Counted from the stretch's first letter, positions 12,503-25,659 are shown. The stretch: 64,000 nt of DNA from Fusarium oxysporum f. sp. lycopersici 4287 (GCF_000149955.1 NC_030992.1:2531477-2595476), one strand, 5' to 3'. Program-made: numbers and translations. The notes: generated from the letters alone by a model not told the origin.

Positions 12503-13346
12503 TTAGGATGAGGACCGACCGCTCTCGGAAGAGTCGGTCTTCGAGAGATCCTCGTGGTCTTCTTCCTCAGGGCCATGAAGTGACTCCTCGAAGACCGGCT
12601 CGGGCTCATTGACCTCAAACTTGGTCTTGAGGTCGCTCACGTGGTGAGAGAAGCTGCTGCTGTTGGAGCGGCGTCTGGTGTTTGTAAAGGTGAATTGTTC
12701 GTCAGCGATGTCGTCGTTGACGGTTCCCCTGCAGGTCGTGTAAGTGAAATGTGGAGACGGCGACATGGGGGTGCATTGGGCTAACATACCAGTTGCCTCG
12801 ACCAGAGCCGTCTTTCTTCACCTTCTTTGGGTCGACATCGGCAAAACCGTTCTTACCAAAGAAACGAGGGACAGTTTCCGTGGGGAGTGCGGTTCCCTCG
12901 GCAATACCCTTGTGGTCACGGTCGTTGGCCTTGTGAGATCGGGTCACTGTGAGCAGTACCTGTTAGTACCATGGCAAGACAAGGAAGTGGTCATAGGCTG
13001 ACTTTTGGATTTTATGTGAAGGCGATATGAAGAAGAGGTGAAATTGTGATGGTATGGCGAGATGAAAGATGTAAAATGATGATCGGGATGATGAATGATG
13101 GAAGGAGGGGTTGAGGTACGCGAGCATTGGAAGGGGAGCTCATCTGCTTTTAAACGGATTGGACGGGCCAAACGTCACCAACGGCACTCGCCAGTGAACA
13201 TGAGCATGCCTCTGGAGTCTACCTAAGCTACGCCAGGTGCGGGGTGCCAAAGTACTCCGTGTATATACGTCGCTATACGGAGAGAGGGGGAAGCAGGTAG
13301 AGTAGGCGAGAAACGAGAAGACTGCGAAGGATTTGAGAAACTCACT
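12503..13346 (-). CDS. STF2/TMA10-like small stress-associated protein with split start codon
   Basis: Resembles the yeast STF2/TMA10 family (ATP synthase-stabilising and desiccation-stress proteins). The spliced product carries the family's GSGRGNWG core followed by a short acidic TVNDDI segment. Three exons: the single coding base A at 13346, then 12946-12790, then 12728-12503, giving 127 residues. The raw frame begins with GTG at 12947 and no usable ATG lies in exon 2. The upstream exon ends CACAA before a GTGAGT donor at 13345, and joining to TGACCCG makes ATG ACC CGA. The 399-nt intron has a perfect TACTAAC branch point just before CACAG. The second intron (12729-12789) is GTATGT...CTGCAG. 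The tail is Ser- and Glu-rich. The protein call is good; the split ATG is strongly suggested but needs transcript support. Confidence 0.78.
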
Positions 13347-16232
13347 TGTGAACAATGGAGATATTTCAGAACTGGCTCCAGGCGATTCGATAACACGCGG
13401 TCGAGTTAGGATGCGTGAGCTGGCGTGGAATAGAAAGAGGTGGTGTCGAGTCTCCGAGTAGGTAGGTTGTCAAGGACTCAGAGGGTTAGGACTCAGATGA
13501 GTTGAGATGAGGGGATGGTTGTGTATGAGTGAAATATTGCGTAAGAGAAAAGGGGATTGTGATAGCAGGATTTCCAGTGTGTAAAACTTTTGATTCAAGA
13601 CGAAGCAAGAGAATTTATCTGTGATCTAGGAACCTGCTTGTTTGGAAAGGGGCCTTGCCTTTATATCCCGAGAGTCACGCGAGGGACGATGTGTGATGGC
13701 ATCACCTTGTATCCAATCAGCTCATTGCAGTCCGATGCTCCTTCCCGCCTACCCAGCATCATTTTACACGAGGGGAAGCTACGGCAGCTCCCCAAAGGAC
13801 GGCAGGCTCTCAATTGGACAATTGCGATTTACGGAGAACAAAGACGAGAGGCGGAGGGGGTCAGCTCATGAACGGACTTGATTGACCTTGCCTCATCATG
13901 GTCCATCATGGAAAGGCCAGGCCTGCAGATTCACCCAGTGCAAGGACCCACCTCTCTACCTCCGTTGTACTGATGGATACCAATAAGTGGGCCTCGCATG
14001 TCCCACCCCGACCGCCTATCGCGTGACCATGCGCAAGCAGCCGCTGGCCGAACTCTGTCCGTGGTCCAACAACACCTACCAAGCTACAGTTTAACGTACT
14101 ATGTAGCTACAGCTTAAAGCACGTTACAACCTACTGCGGGGGACAGCTTCCAGCATTCCATTTGCGAAGGAACCTAGTGGACTGGCAGAGAAACTATCTG
14201 ATCTCAAGTGAGACTCCAACTGAACGTAACAGACATGAAAAGTACCTATTCAATTCCATCATGATGTCGCTCTCTGTGCCATCTCTCCCGATCAATGCGT
14301 GGAATTGAATTCGGCCCCTGGCCTCCTCTAACCTCTCAAAGCGAAGAGGGGTCATGCTATGTGCTCCAGTGCTTTTGAGTCTTTTCTGGGAACACCATTA
14401 GGTTTCCGCAAACACTAATAGAATTGAAACCTACTGATGCTGAAATGCAAGGTCCCTAAATTCGTGAACCTCGATTCTCGATGGTCTGAATTGGATTATC
14501 ACCGTCCTTGAGGTATAACAACTTCTTGGCATGGGACTGACCTCACGGTCCAGTGTCAATGCAATTGATATCGGCATCCATGTTTCTACAATCAGTACAG
14601 GTCTTATTAGTCTTTGACTCTTTCTTGGCTTTTTGGCTGGCCCCAGAGGTTGGCGGCTTGACCCACAAAGTCATAAGTGACAATCCCGCTTATAATTATG
14701 GGACCAGATCTGGGGTAAGCCGGTAAGACACGCAGGTACCGGCGGCTTGTCTTCCGCTGAAAGTGATATTATACCATCCATAGTAGATGGTAATGGCTTG
14801 TGGCGATGGGCAAGAAAAGCTTATTGGACAGGGGGAATGGCACACAGAATCTTTCTATTGAAAGATATGCGCTGCGATACCCCGCCTTTAGATAACCATG
14901 GTTCACATACAATCATACAATAGGGAGCCATGACACCTTACGTTGGACTCAGCCCCACCATATACGGCTGAAAGATTATACGTTCATCCCTAGAGGAAAT
15001 CATGAGGCTCAAAAAATCAGGCTTAGGGGAAATGGTATTCCAGGTTTGATTATACCGTCTCCGATACCGCCCCGACCTCGTGTCTGCTCGACTCAGCCAC
15101 CAGCGATCAATGGATCTTACAAGGACTGACTTAGTGCCAACACGAAGCTGAAGAGCACATGACCCCTTCTCATCGGCCCATTCTATATACCACCGAAACC
15201 CGCCAATCGCAGGCGCCAATCGAATTCAGAGCTCTTTTCAACGCTTATCGGTGACTTTAATCCGTTTTCAGCATACTTGAGAGGGTTTCGATATCCAGAT
15301 CGCTACTCATGACCCGAATGGAAACCCTGAGCAGGATCCTCCTGATTCTAGAAACGCCGCCAAAGACTCAGGTTTGAGGTCTTGTGACCTTCCCCACTGC
15401 TCCATTTTATTGTCGTAATGCCAAACAAGGCCAACTTCTTCACAGGCCATCAAGAATCACTAAGGGGGACGAAGGAGCGATAACCAGCTCTGTGTACCTA
15501 GCAATATGATGAAGGTTATGACAATGTAAATTAGATAACAAAGACCCAATGAATATTTTGTTACGTATCTTAGTATTGCCTAGACTTGGTCATGCACCCA
15601 TCATAAGAAGAGATCTTTTTCGGCGTTTTACTCTGACATTTAGCATAGGACTGGTCGAGTTCGAAAGAAGTCTACAAAATTACAAGGGCGGGAGTCTTGA
15701 ATAACTCGCTTCTCCACGTACTGCCACCATGAATAGACCGGAGGAGGTGTCCTTAAACCGCTGGGATCAATACTATACATAGTATTATCTCATTTTTGGC
15801 GTGACCGAGCAAGATCCTCCTATCAGGTAGCTTGTCCGGGAACTTCCCCAATGGATTTTTCACTCGCGGCAACGGGGTTATCATGGATGCCTAGACTAGA
15901 TCATTCGCTATCAACACAGATCAGTTAACATTGAAGCCCGGGTTGTCTCATATGGCTGGGTTGCTTATACATTGAGACTCATCAAGCACACGTCAAATTG
16001 GCTTCTCTTAATTGCTGGTTTTTTCCCCCTCCCTCGCCGTATCGAGACGACGTCTAATACAACCCCTTTGCTTATTTAATAAAGAAATATCGTCGACTTG
16101 CGCCTCAATGATACAATTGTAGCGTCATCCTCGTCCCAGAAAATGCCCATTCTGCGTAATCAAACAAATAAATTTCTCCCTCCCCCTCTCAGCATATCAC
16201 CAGTGCATATTACAAGAATAGGCCCCCATTTC
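13347..16232. other. Gene-free intergenic region (about 2.9 kb)
   Basis: The left part holds the leader and promoter of the STF2-like gene, and the right end the 3' flank of SPT6. Between about 14000 and 16100 stops are dense in all frames. No protein motif, tRNA or transposon feature was recognised. The longest frame, 93 codons at 14938-15219 (-), has no known motif. Confidence 0.5.
13646..13666 (-). promoter_or_regulatory. Candidate TATA box with adjacent stress-response element
   Basis: On the minus strand an ATATAAAG sequence (13659-13666) sits about 310 bp upstream of the end of exon 1 of the STF2-like gene. A CCCCT stress-response-type element lies at about 13648-13652. Further AGGGG/CCCCT matches occur nearby, around 13550, 13771 and 13855. 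STRE control fits what is known of STF2-family genes. The site assignment is motif matching only. Confidence 0.4.
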
Positions 16233-19200
16233 CTACCGGTGACCCATCTTGGAGAACTCATTCTGATAACGCAGCTTAAATCCGTTGCATAGCGCTCGCA
16301 TATCAGGATATTGATACCCCTTGAGCTCAAAGCCCTGTGGAATCGCGCGCACCGGCAATGCAATCACCCTGGCCGACCTACTGGCCTTGAAGCACAACCA
16401 AAAGTATCCAGGATGCTTCGTGTCGATGCAGAACGCGTAAGCCGATCGGTTGGGATTGGCGTCGATGTACGTCGTAAGCCATTTTTCTACATCTATCGTT
16501 AGCATCATATCTTGTCTGTGAGCATCAGGGTGTGTGGAAACTTACCCGTCTCTCCCCGGGATCGGTTCTGATACTTATCGTGTCGCATCAGTTCCTCCAC
16601 TTTCCGCGCCATGGCCTTGACGTGCTCCACGATCAGTTCGTCCAGGTCAGTGTACGTATATTTGCCGCCCACGCGCAGCAGCTTGCCGACCGAGAATTCT
16701 GTTTCTTTCTGCATCTCCAGGACGTCAATGTGTTGGTAAACACCGTCCGCGACCTTCCAGGTCACTGCCAGATGATCGTTACCCTTGGATGAGGGTCGAA
16801 TGATAACCTCCCCGTTGGGCTGCGATCCCAGATATTCTTCTGCTTGCAGGCCATTGAATGGTTTGAAATTGGGGTGCTTGACAACACGCTGGGTTCGTCC
16901 GGTGGTCTTGTCCTTTTCTCGCAGCTCCTCTTTATCTGCTGCTTCAAGGGCGTAGTCCCACCCATCTCGACCGAGGTTGATCGGGCGCTTGTACGGAATA
17001 CGTAGGGTTTCATCCCGCATTGATAGCTTGGCCATAAAGTCTTTATAATTGATGTCCAAAATCTTTGCCTGCGTCGTTTGTCCAGAGGTCAGGGCATCCT
17101 TGATGGACGAACGATGGCTGACTTCATGACCCTCAATACGGCCTTCGATACCACAGTCGAGCTTAACAATGGCGAAGTCATCCTTCACAACCCGAACATT
17201 GATGGGTACAATCATGCCTTCGCATAGAGTCTGCTTGGTCTCACCAGTGAACATGGTGAAGATCTCGGATGCTGACAGGAGGGCAAAATTCCGTCGAAGT
17301 TCTTCGTAGGGCGCCTGGAGTTCGGCACGAATTGTCTCCAACGTAGCTCGCTTGCGCTGGCTGTAGTTTCTCTCCAATTGCTCTGCATACTCTTCCAGGA
17401 CTAGCTCGTTGACCTTGTCTTGTTCATCCTGCTTGAACAGCTTGCGGACGATCGCTCCGGGTCCATTCTCGTCAGTTTCGGCTTTGACATCCTCTTCATC
17501 AAGCTCAAGAGCATCGGCAGCCATTTTACGTCCGAGCTCATAATCTTCAGGATGAACTCGTGTGTTGTCTAGGGGGTCCGAAGCAGGATTTGTGGCCTCG
17601 TATTCGATAAACAGAAAGCTTGCGCAGTTGTTCCAAACCCTGGGGCCAACAACGGGAAGCTTGCCGCTATCTGGATCACCCACGAGTTCATCCCTTGTGC
17701 CTACAGCACCGCCATTGGCGTTGATGGCCTTGATGACGCTTGTTGCTTTGCGGGGACCCAATCCAGACACGTAAGGAAGAAGGTTGGCGGTATAGGAATC
17801 GTTCATGGCCTCGTTGATATCAACACCGCAGAGGTTGACCATGTCAACCATGGCGGAGTCGAGGTATTTGGCCAGTTTGTCAGGTGGGAGAAGGTTTTGG
17901 CAAGGGTGGTAAGAAATGGAGGCAACGTCTTTGCCGAGAGCAGCATATTCCTTCATAGGGTTCTGCATATATCGCGCCAGAGCAACACAGTACCTCGTCA
18001 CAGGATTCAGACTTGGGTGCTCAGCAAGTGCACGAGGGCTATCCTTGTACAAACGAGCGACCTCATCATTGACCACCACAACCTCCAGTGGCTCTGTTCG
18101 ATAGTCATTGGTGTCTGGGTCCTCAAACTCAGGGCCCATGAGGCCCTTCTCGTTGACAAGGCTCTCCAAGTCACGTACCAGCTTAGTCGTCTCAGCAGAC
18201 CAACCGCTAACACCAATCACATCGGGTCGACGACGCTTGACCAGCTCCTCGAACTCTTCTCGTTGGCGCTCATCTCTGGCAAGGTTCCCAAGCTTTCCTT
18301 GCTCAATCACACGGCCATCTTCCTCAACCCATGCCCAGCAGATAGGATCGCGGGCAGGATCGGCCATGCCATTGGAGAGAACTAGGACACGAGGCGTAGT
18401 GCCCAGTATCATGCCCTTGGGCTTGTAGGGTGCCTGATCGAGCCGTTTTGCATATTCTTCTCGACACATCTTGAGTACCTCATCTTGGCAGAAAGTTCGA
18501 ATGACTTCTTTGACATTCTTTGCAATAATCCTTTCGAGTTTGGGGTATGCAAGATCAAGTACTTTCTTGCGCTCCTCTCGCCACTGTTCGGCCCGGTCAC
18601 TGAAGTTCTCAGACTCGAACTCCTGATAAAGTTGTCTCCGGAAGTCATATCGGGCTGGCATATCAAGCTTGATAGTGACAAGGCCTTCCTCCTCGGCCTT
18701 CATCATCTTGAGGAAAAGCTCTGGTTGGTGGACTAGATCAGCAATGGCTTGGTTTTGCAAATACTTGATCTCATAGTATGGGTGAGAATCATCGATTCTA
18801 CGTAGGCCCTTCTCAGTTCGTCGACAGCTGATCTCAGCAGCTTGGTAGTACGAATTTCGAAAATGTTTGCGCATCCTTGGGCTTGCAAACAATTCTTCCG
18901 AGTACATCTGTCGAGCTGCGTTGATAACTTGGTCGCCTGTGTCGAAGTTGTCGTCAACCAAACTGTCAGCCAGGTCCATGGGATATTGAGCGTCATCATC
19001 AGGAGTGATCTTCTTTCCATGTCGCAGGGCGTTCTTGGCAAGCTGATCCGCTGAGATTCCATAAGCACGGACGAAGCTATAGGCCTTGCCTTGGCGGACT
19101 CGTTCAAGCAAGTTCGATTTTGAGCCCGGCCGTTTTGTTAATGAGAGGTTTCCAGCCATAGCAGCGAGGTCCTTGAGCTGTGGACCGTACTGGAACTGCA

Positions 19201-20632
19201 AATAGTCTTGCAAATCTTGAAGTTCTTCCATCGTGGTCGCCTCTGGAATCATCTCCTCCACAATCGTGTCGTGAATTGCCAATCCTTTGAGATTTTCAAA
19301 AGTCTTCTCGAGAGCATTTCTCTTGTCCACAAAAGAACGAAACTTGATGTCCAATTCCAAAATCTTCCAAAGGTCGTCTTGATTCAAGAGCTTGTCTGCA
19401 CTGATGACGTATTCTGGCGCATCAGGGTCATCACGATTCGGGTTCCTCGTCTTTCTGGTGTGAAGCAGGTAGTCTTTGCGGTGCTGGAACACATAAGGCA
19501 CCTCAACTTCGTCAACAATGAAGAATTCGAGGACCTTGCCAACAGCTTTGCCGAATGGGATCTGGAGGTCGGCCGCCAAACCTTTCTTTGGCCACAACTG
19601 GTTTGTGATCCACCTTGCCTCCTCCCTAAACTGCTCTGCAGTAAGCTGAAGGGTCTTGAAGCTCTTCCGGTCGAGTTGAAATCGCTCGGGCTCGTCGGTG
19701 AAACGAATCTCGTTATCTTCGTCGGTCAAGAGCTTCTCTTTAAGTTGCGACGGCTCGAACACGTCCTTCAGCTCAATGGCCTGTTCCTCTCTTTCACGAT
19801 CTTCCTCCTCCTCTTCCATTTGCAGCGCCCAATCGTAGTCTTCGCCATTACCGAAGATGGCCTCCATATCGTCTAAGGCATCCTTATCGAGATTACCAGT
19901 ATCGGTGATATTTCCAATAACGCGATCTCTGGGGCGAGCAACCTCCGCATCTTCTCGTTGTTGTTCTAATTCCTCGGGGTCTTCGGGGAAATCCTCTTCG
20001 ATGAAATCGTCGAACTCGTCGGCTTGGCGGTATGATCTGCCGTACGGTCGCTGCTCGCCTGCGTCTTCATCCTCGTCCGAGAAGATATCGTCCAGGCCAC
20101 GGCGTTGGTTTCCCCGTTCTTCGTCGCGGTAACCACGCTTGAGGCGCTTGAACTTGGACTAAATACGAAGTTAGGGGTGCTACTAGGTCATGGTAGTTTA
20201 AGTAGCGTCAGGGGAAACTCACCTGTGTTTGGGGCTTGGGACGCTCGCCGAATTGCTCGCCGATGAGATCCAAATCTTCTTCATCAAGCTGCTCCTCCTC
20301 TTCACGGTCGCGATGTTTTCGCTTTCGTTTGTGAACGGGGCGCACATCGCCATCTGACTCGCCGCCTTCCTCCTCGTCCTCATCCTCATCAACAATAAAG
20401 CCTTCTCGGACCTGAAAGTAAGGAGTTAGGGAGCGTGTCGTTGCGCATAGTTTATGACGGTACCAACCTTGCGAGCCTCTTCCTCATCGTCGTCATCTTC
20501 CTCCTCCTCACTAGAGTCTTCCACGGCAGCCTTTCGTCTGCGCTCCTCACCACCCTCATCAAAAGACTCATCCTCTTCCTCGTCATCAAGTTCGGCCTCG
20601 CCGGAAATCAAGTCGCGCATACTGTTGCTCAT
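16233..20632 (-). CDS. SPT6: Transcription elongation factor SPT6
   Basis: A histone chaperone that travels with RNA polymerase II. Four exons (20632-20468, 20411-20223, 20158-16546, 16492-16233) give 1408 residues, a normal fungal length. The longer first frame starts at TTG, so the ATG at 20632 is used. Domains in order: a strongly acidic N-terminus (residues 1 to about 215), the helix-turn-helix core, a YqgF-like fold ([16 protein letters not shown], about 715-810), helix-hairpin-helix ([15 protein letters not shown], about 905-935), S1 RNA-binding domain (about 1108-1180), and tandem SH2 domains to the C-terminus. The last exon restores the end of the second SH2 domain. Introns are 56, 64 and 53 nt. 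The first uses a GTTGGT donor, weaker than the GTGAGT and GTAAGT of the others. The gene is divergent from the MEK gene. Confidence 0.95.
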
Positions 20633-22576
20633 CTTGGCGGCTTGCGATGCTGCCAAGCAGGCAACAAAGCTTTCTTTGTCTGCTGTAGTTGTCGGTGATT
20701 CGAGTTCGAGAAAATTTCGAAAGAGCGAGTATTTGGAATCTCGAGGCTTTTCGTTATAGATAAAAGGACGACAAGAAAAGGGAATTATGATTTGTGCTTT
20801 TGTTGGAAAGCTTTAGGTATTTAGGATTTTTTGGCGATGCGCTGCAGAGCTACACGTGCAGCCTTGTCGCGACTGGCAAGGATGCGAGAGCGGTGGCATA
20901 ATAATCCGCTTCCGACAAGCGGGTGATTGAACAGGAACCGCCAACTCCACTCCTACCTACCTCAGGTAAGGAACTCGGATACAGCTCGACTGATCGCAGA
21001 CTTTTTGGCCATTAACAGCATTATCATTTTTTTTATTTTTTTATTTTGGCATACTTTGACCACCCACTAGGCATGCAGGTATGTTCGTATGTTTGCCGTT
21101 CGAACTTCACCCCTACCTCGTACTGTGCTGGCTAGTGGTCCAAGTGTTAAACATGTTTGAATCGCCCGGTGTCTGATTCATCTTCTGTTCTCATGCTTCG
21201 TTTACTTTTGTATCCCATACCATGAGACCCCTATTTTAATCACCCTTTTATTCTTCTCTAAATGTCGCCATAAATATCCTGCGGGGTTGGGGATTTTTCC
21301 TTTCTTAAGATCAGACCATTGCAAATTCTTGTGAGGTATTGAAGGTTCGCCTATAATCGGGGTTGGATATATGCTGCCTTCAGACTACAATGTCAGAGCT
21401 TTGTGCACTTCTATAGTATCCAGGGCGAGCGATATTGTGACTGATCTAAAATATTCAAGAGATGCTTTATAGGTTCAGAACACCTGAGCCGAGTATGGAA
21501 TTGTGTCGTATTAGTCTGGACTAATGATTTATCACAAACAACCGACGACCACTATCTTATCACGATTATGAATCGATAACTGTACGGAGCTCGAGGCGTG
21601 AAGTGTCTCAAGTTCCGAGAATTTGGCCAGTGGCCATCCTAGCCTAGCCTAGGTTCCTACATAAGGTACCCAGACAGACAGGGCATCGCGCCTCCTGGAC
21701 GTTGAACTCAGGCTCAGGCCTCGCCTCGTAGGGAGATGTACCATAATTACTCCGTATTAATGGATAATGGATGCTGGCCTCCGTGTCTGTACTCCATGGT
21801 GTCCCCTTATGGCGAATGAATGGCCCACTAGACTTCAGGTACATAATTTCAAATCCGACACGCAGTTGCTGTAACTCCTTACACTCTTCATGGTTTTAAA
21901 AAGTCGTGATCACATCTCCTCGCCAAATTCTCCCGTTCCCCCCTTTCCCCCATCTCGTTTTACCGCCCAGCTCTGTCTTCCTTTTGTGGTTTGTTGCGCC
22001 TCCAACTCCCTCAGAGCGCAACTCCAGCCACTCCCGTCACGTTGTCGCTGGCTAGACCCCGCCCTCCACTGTCCGCGCCTAACCAGCCAGAAGCTGTGAA
22101 AGGGACTGGGACAAACCCCCCATTCGCAATCTTCAGCGACGCTTTGCATAGACGCCCCTGATAAACCACGATCAACTCTGGTCGAAAGGTTTCTCTGTGT
22201 TTTTTTTATCATCGCCATCAACGACCTTGATTCTTAGCGATAGAATCTGGACCTCTCGCTACGGCCCGAAATTAACGTCTGCCAGCGCTCGCATCATCTC
22301 GGCGGTAGGCAAGGACAAGACGCTTCACCTGAACTGCGTCCATTCAAGCTTGGATACCACGAGCAACTCTTACGACTGCTCGGCCGGATCGATATTCTTT
22401 GCGGCCTGGTGCGGTGACTCCTCTGTTCTAAGCATCGGAAGCCGTCCACCCGTTGTCAGTCACTACACGATAAGACCAGCCCGATTAAATCTTCGGCTTT
22501 TGCAGCACTCAGCTTGCCTTCAGTTTTTCGAGCCTCTTTCATCAACCGAGCTGAATTTCGCGCTCTACTCTCCAGA
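20633..22576. promoter_or_regulatory. Divergent intergenic region between SPT6 and the STE7-type MEK gene
   Basis: This 1.9-kb stretch must carry both promoters. A TACCTACCTCAGGTA near-palindrome lies at about 20954-20968 and a T-rich tract (runs of T broken by A) at about 21026-21046. The last 450 bp is a pyrimidine-rich leader for the MEK gene with several short upstream reading frames. No gene is supported. Confidence 0.55.
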
Positions 22577-24284
22577 ATGGCCGACCCATTTGCTCCACGC
22601 TCTATGAAACGCAAGAACGTCAAAGGACTTGCACTCAAAGCGGCTGCCCCTCGACCCCCACCAACCGCCGAAACCAACCATCATGAGTACAGCGGAAGCC
22701 AAGATGCAGGTAAGGATGAACAGTTGGAGATCGGTATCGAATACAAGTTGGACCTAAGACCCGAGGATCTCGAAATTCTTAAGGAGTTGGGATCTGGTAA
22801 CGGTGGTACGGTCAGCAAAGTGAAGCACCTAACAACGGGAACTGTCATGGCTCGCAAGGTCTGTATTTTGTGTCACTGAATTAAGGGGTTTTGTGTTAAC
22901 CTACCTGGCAGGTTATTCATGTGGAGGCCAAGCGAGAAATACGGAAGCGAATTGTTCGAGAACTCCAGATTATGCACGGCTGCCACTCTGACTACATCGT
23001 GACATTCTACGGTGCTTTCTTAACCCCAAATAACGATGTTATAATGTGTATGGAATACATGGATGTGGGGTTAGTTTGATATGGGTACATCCATGGCGAT
23101 ATGATAGCTGACACTAGACCAGTTCTCTTGATCGAGTCTCGAGAGTTTTTGGCCCCGTTCGAGTCGATGTTCTGGGTAAAATTGCAGAAGCGACTCTTGG
23201 TGGTCTGACATACCTTTACACAAAGCACCACATCATGCATCGTGATATTAAGCCATCCAATATTCTCGTTAACTCGAGGGGTTCGATCAAGCTTTGCGAT
23301 TTTGGTGTTTCTGGCGAGCTTGTCAATTCTATCGCTGACACCTTTGTCGGAACTTCCACTTACATGGCACCCGAAAGAATTCAGGGTGAGAAGTACACGG
23401 TCAAGTCAGATGTCTGGAGTTTTGGTCTGAGCATCATGGAACTTGCTATTGGCAAATTTCCTTTTGCTGCCAGTGAGCAACTCTCAGATGGCGATTGCGC
23501 TCCCGCGGGTATTCTGGATTTGCTTCAACAGATTGTTCACGAACCGGCTCCCAAGCTTCCAAAGAGTGATGCTTTCCCTAGCATTCTGGACGATATGATT
23601 CAGAAGTGTCTTTACAAGGAACCTGAACGCCGACCAACCCCCCAGGAGCTATTCGTAAGAAAGATTTCCAATCTTGTTTGTTTTGACATGTGCTAATGTT
23701 GTCAGGACCGTGACCACTTCGTACAAGCCGCCAAGCGTACTCCAGTTGATCTCAGAGAGTGGGCTGTCGGTATGATGGAGCGTGATAATAGAAAATCCCA
23801 CCTGGCGCCTCAGCTCTCTCCTGCAACCCAGGATCTTCTGCGCTCAAGTGACTCACCCACCCAGTCCCAGCAGGCACAGGCATCGGCCCAACCCGAAGAA
23901 CGCTCTCACACTCCCACTTCTGGTGAGATCCCAATCGGCGGCGCTGGTATTATTTCCCCTCGTGATCAGTATGGCTCTGGCCAGAGCCGATCACCGCCTC
24001 GCAACGGATACCCTTCTTCACGCACGCCAGCTTCGGCGCACCCCGGACTTGGACCCAGGGTTGTCACCACGAATTCTATTCCCAAGGTTTCAGGCTATCC
24101 TGACAGTGCTGGTCCTGTGAGCGCGAACGCTGCTACCTTCAGCTTACCTGTTCGACCAGCACCCCCAGGCGGACCTCTCCCCCCTCCGCCACCTCGAAAA
24201 GAGACTCCTGATGAGCTACGAAGGGAGAATCGGAGACAGGCAACGTTTGGGTTGCCACCTAACCCTGGATATAACATATCTTAA
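22577..24284 (+). CDS. MAP kinase kinase, STE7-type (pheromone/pathogenicity MAPK cascade)
   Basis: A dual-specificity kinase that activates the FUS3/KSS1-type MAPK. In plant-pathogenic fungi this cascade controls mating, filamentation and host infection. Four exons (22577-22858, 22912-23069, 23123-23654, 23706-24284) give 516 residues. The start is the ATG at 22577; an upstream extension in frame has only a TTG. Visible motifs: glycine loop LGSGNGGTV (about 72-80), catalytic HRDIKPSN with Asp188, DFGVS, and the activation loop SIADT with Ser216 and Thr220, matching the MEK SxAxS/T pattern. The C-terminal extension beyond the kinase is rich in Pro and Ser and ends after a proline run (LPPPPPRKE). 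Assignment to the STE7 branch, over the cell-wall or HOG MEKs, rests on the N-terminus and on [13 protein letters not shown]. Confidence 0.9.
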
Positions 24285-24703
24285 GGCTACGTTTTTCGAA
24301 TTGTTCCCTGAAGCTTCATCTCCCGGGATAACCTTGCCGAAAATATTGGGACAGCGGCCTAACCCTGAAGATCATTTAGCATACCTCGGCGCACTGTTTT
24401 GAAACCTGCAGTGGTCTCTGGCTAGATCACTACACTTAAATCACTTCATTATACCGTCTTCAAATCCCAAGGACCTGGTTTAGATTTGAGGAGGCGAAGA
24501 TCTGTTGATCTCGATTCCCGAGAGTCTATCTGCTGTGTCTAGTGTGGAGGAGAGTCATGTACAGAAACCGGGCCCATGTAGGAAACCTAAATTAAATCAA
24601 TTCGCGGTTGAGTTGGCACCGTGAGATCAAACACCGGCGAAAAGAGGTGTGACAAGTTGTGATTGACATTTGTGAGCTGACAAGGGCTCGCGTCGACTTC
24701 TTG
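24285..24703. other. Convergent 3' intergenic region
   Basis: Lies between the stop codons of the MEK gene (+) and the HAD hydrolase gene (-). It presumably contains both 3' UTRs. No other signal seen. Confidence 0.6.
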
Positions 24704-25659
24704 CTATTCTGTGCCGGCGTCTCTTCCCACAAAGCCTTGTTCAAGGATATCAACGAGCTCATCCAGCGTAGTAATGACCAGATCAGTATGGGCATGTTCA
24801 GCCAATGCTCGATTTACGTCATTCACGAGCAATACAGTAGCCGCGCCAGCCTTTCTGCCTGCGGTCATGTCATCGATAGAGTCGCCCACCATGATAAGAC
24901 CACTGGCGTCACCCTCGCCAGATTCGCCGTGTAAGCCCCAGTTCTTGGCGATGTGCAGGATACCGGCAGGATCAGGTTTGGGGGGGCGGAAGTCTCGCGT
25001 CACGATGGGATGAAAGCGAGAGCCTTCGAGAAACTTCTCCATAAGATTCTGAACAGGGACATCAAAGTTGCGTGTGCATATCGCCTTGGGGATGGCATTG
25101 GCGTCGAGGTACGCCATGAGGGTCATCAGACCTGGTTGAGGAGTCTGGGTCTTCATGGCTTCGCGCTCAATATTGCGGATAGACTCAAGGGCAGTCCCTT
25201 GTTCGGGTTTCGGGAGAGTATCAATGTGTTCGAGTATGTCTGTTGTTTTTGTAATTCCTAAAACATCTCTCATTTCCTTGAACATGTATGTTTGAGGCTC
25301 GCTATATACTGGGTTAGCGATGCGTTCGTTGTACCAACTTCTCTTAATATGTTGAGAATAGTATGTATGCTAAGATGAACCATCTTCTATGTGTTTCAAC
25401 CACATCGGATAGCGGAACAAAGAATATCATCAAGTATTCGTTTGTAGGAGATATGTGAGTCAAGGTTATGTGCGGGAAATTTCCGAGCCACAAAATAAGA
25501 GTAGAGTGAGTGCAGATCTTACCAAAGGGTGCCATCCATGTCGAAGACCACTCCTCGAAGACTGGGGGTGCCGGCAGGAAAGCTATGCTTGCCCTTCTTC
25601 AGTGGCATGAATCGCTTCGGATGTGATGAATTCATGATCGAGACTAAACGGCGTAGCAT
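24704..25659 (-). CDS. HAD-superfamily hydrolase (yeast YKL033W-A-like)
   Basis: A probable phosphatase of the haloacid dehalogenase superfamily; the substrate is unknown. Two exons. The first starts at the ATG at 25659, or at the in-frame ATG at 25635, and ends at 25523. The second runs 25301-24704. The product is 244 or 236 residues. Joining the exons restores the nucleophile motif FDMDGTLCEPQTYMFKEMR (catalytic DxD at residues 32 and 34, counting from the second ATG). Later motifs are ICTRN, a Lys in RPPKPDP, and the acidic MVGDSIDDM. The pattern around LPQPGL, ICTRN and REFRPxKP matches the YKL033W-A family as I know it. The 221-nt intron is long for this window but has a GTAAGA donor and a GCTAAC branch point. 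The longer start adds MLRRLVSI, which could be part of a mitochondrial presequence. Confidence 0.82.

Noticed and set aside
14938..15219. 93-codon frame (-) in the STF2-SPT6 interval
   Set aside because: Isolated, motif-free, and surrounded by dense stops.
25344..25535. 63-codon frame (-) in the HAD gene
   Set aside because: It is read-through of the 221-nt intron; splice signals and the restored FDMDGTLCEPQ motif show it is not coding.
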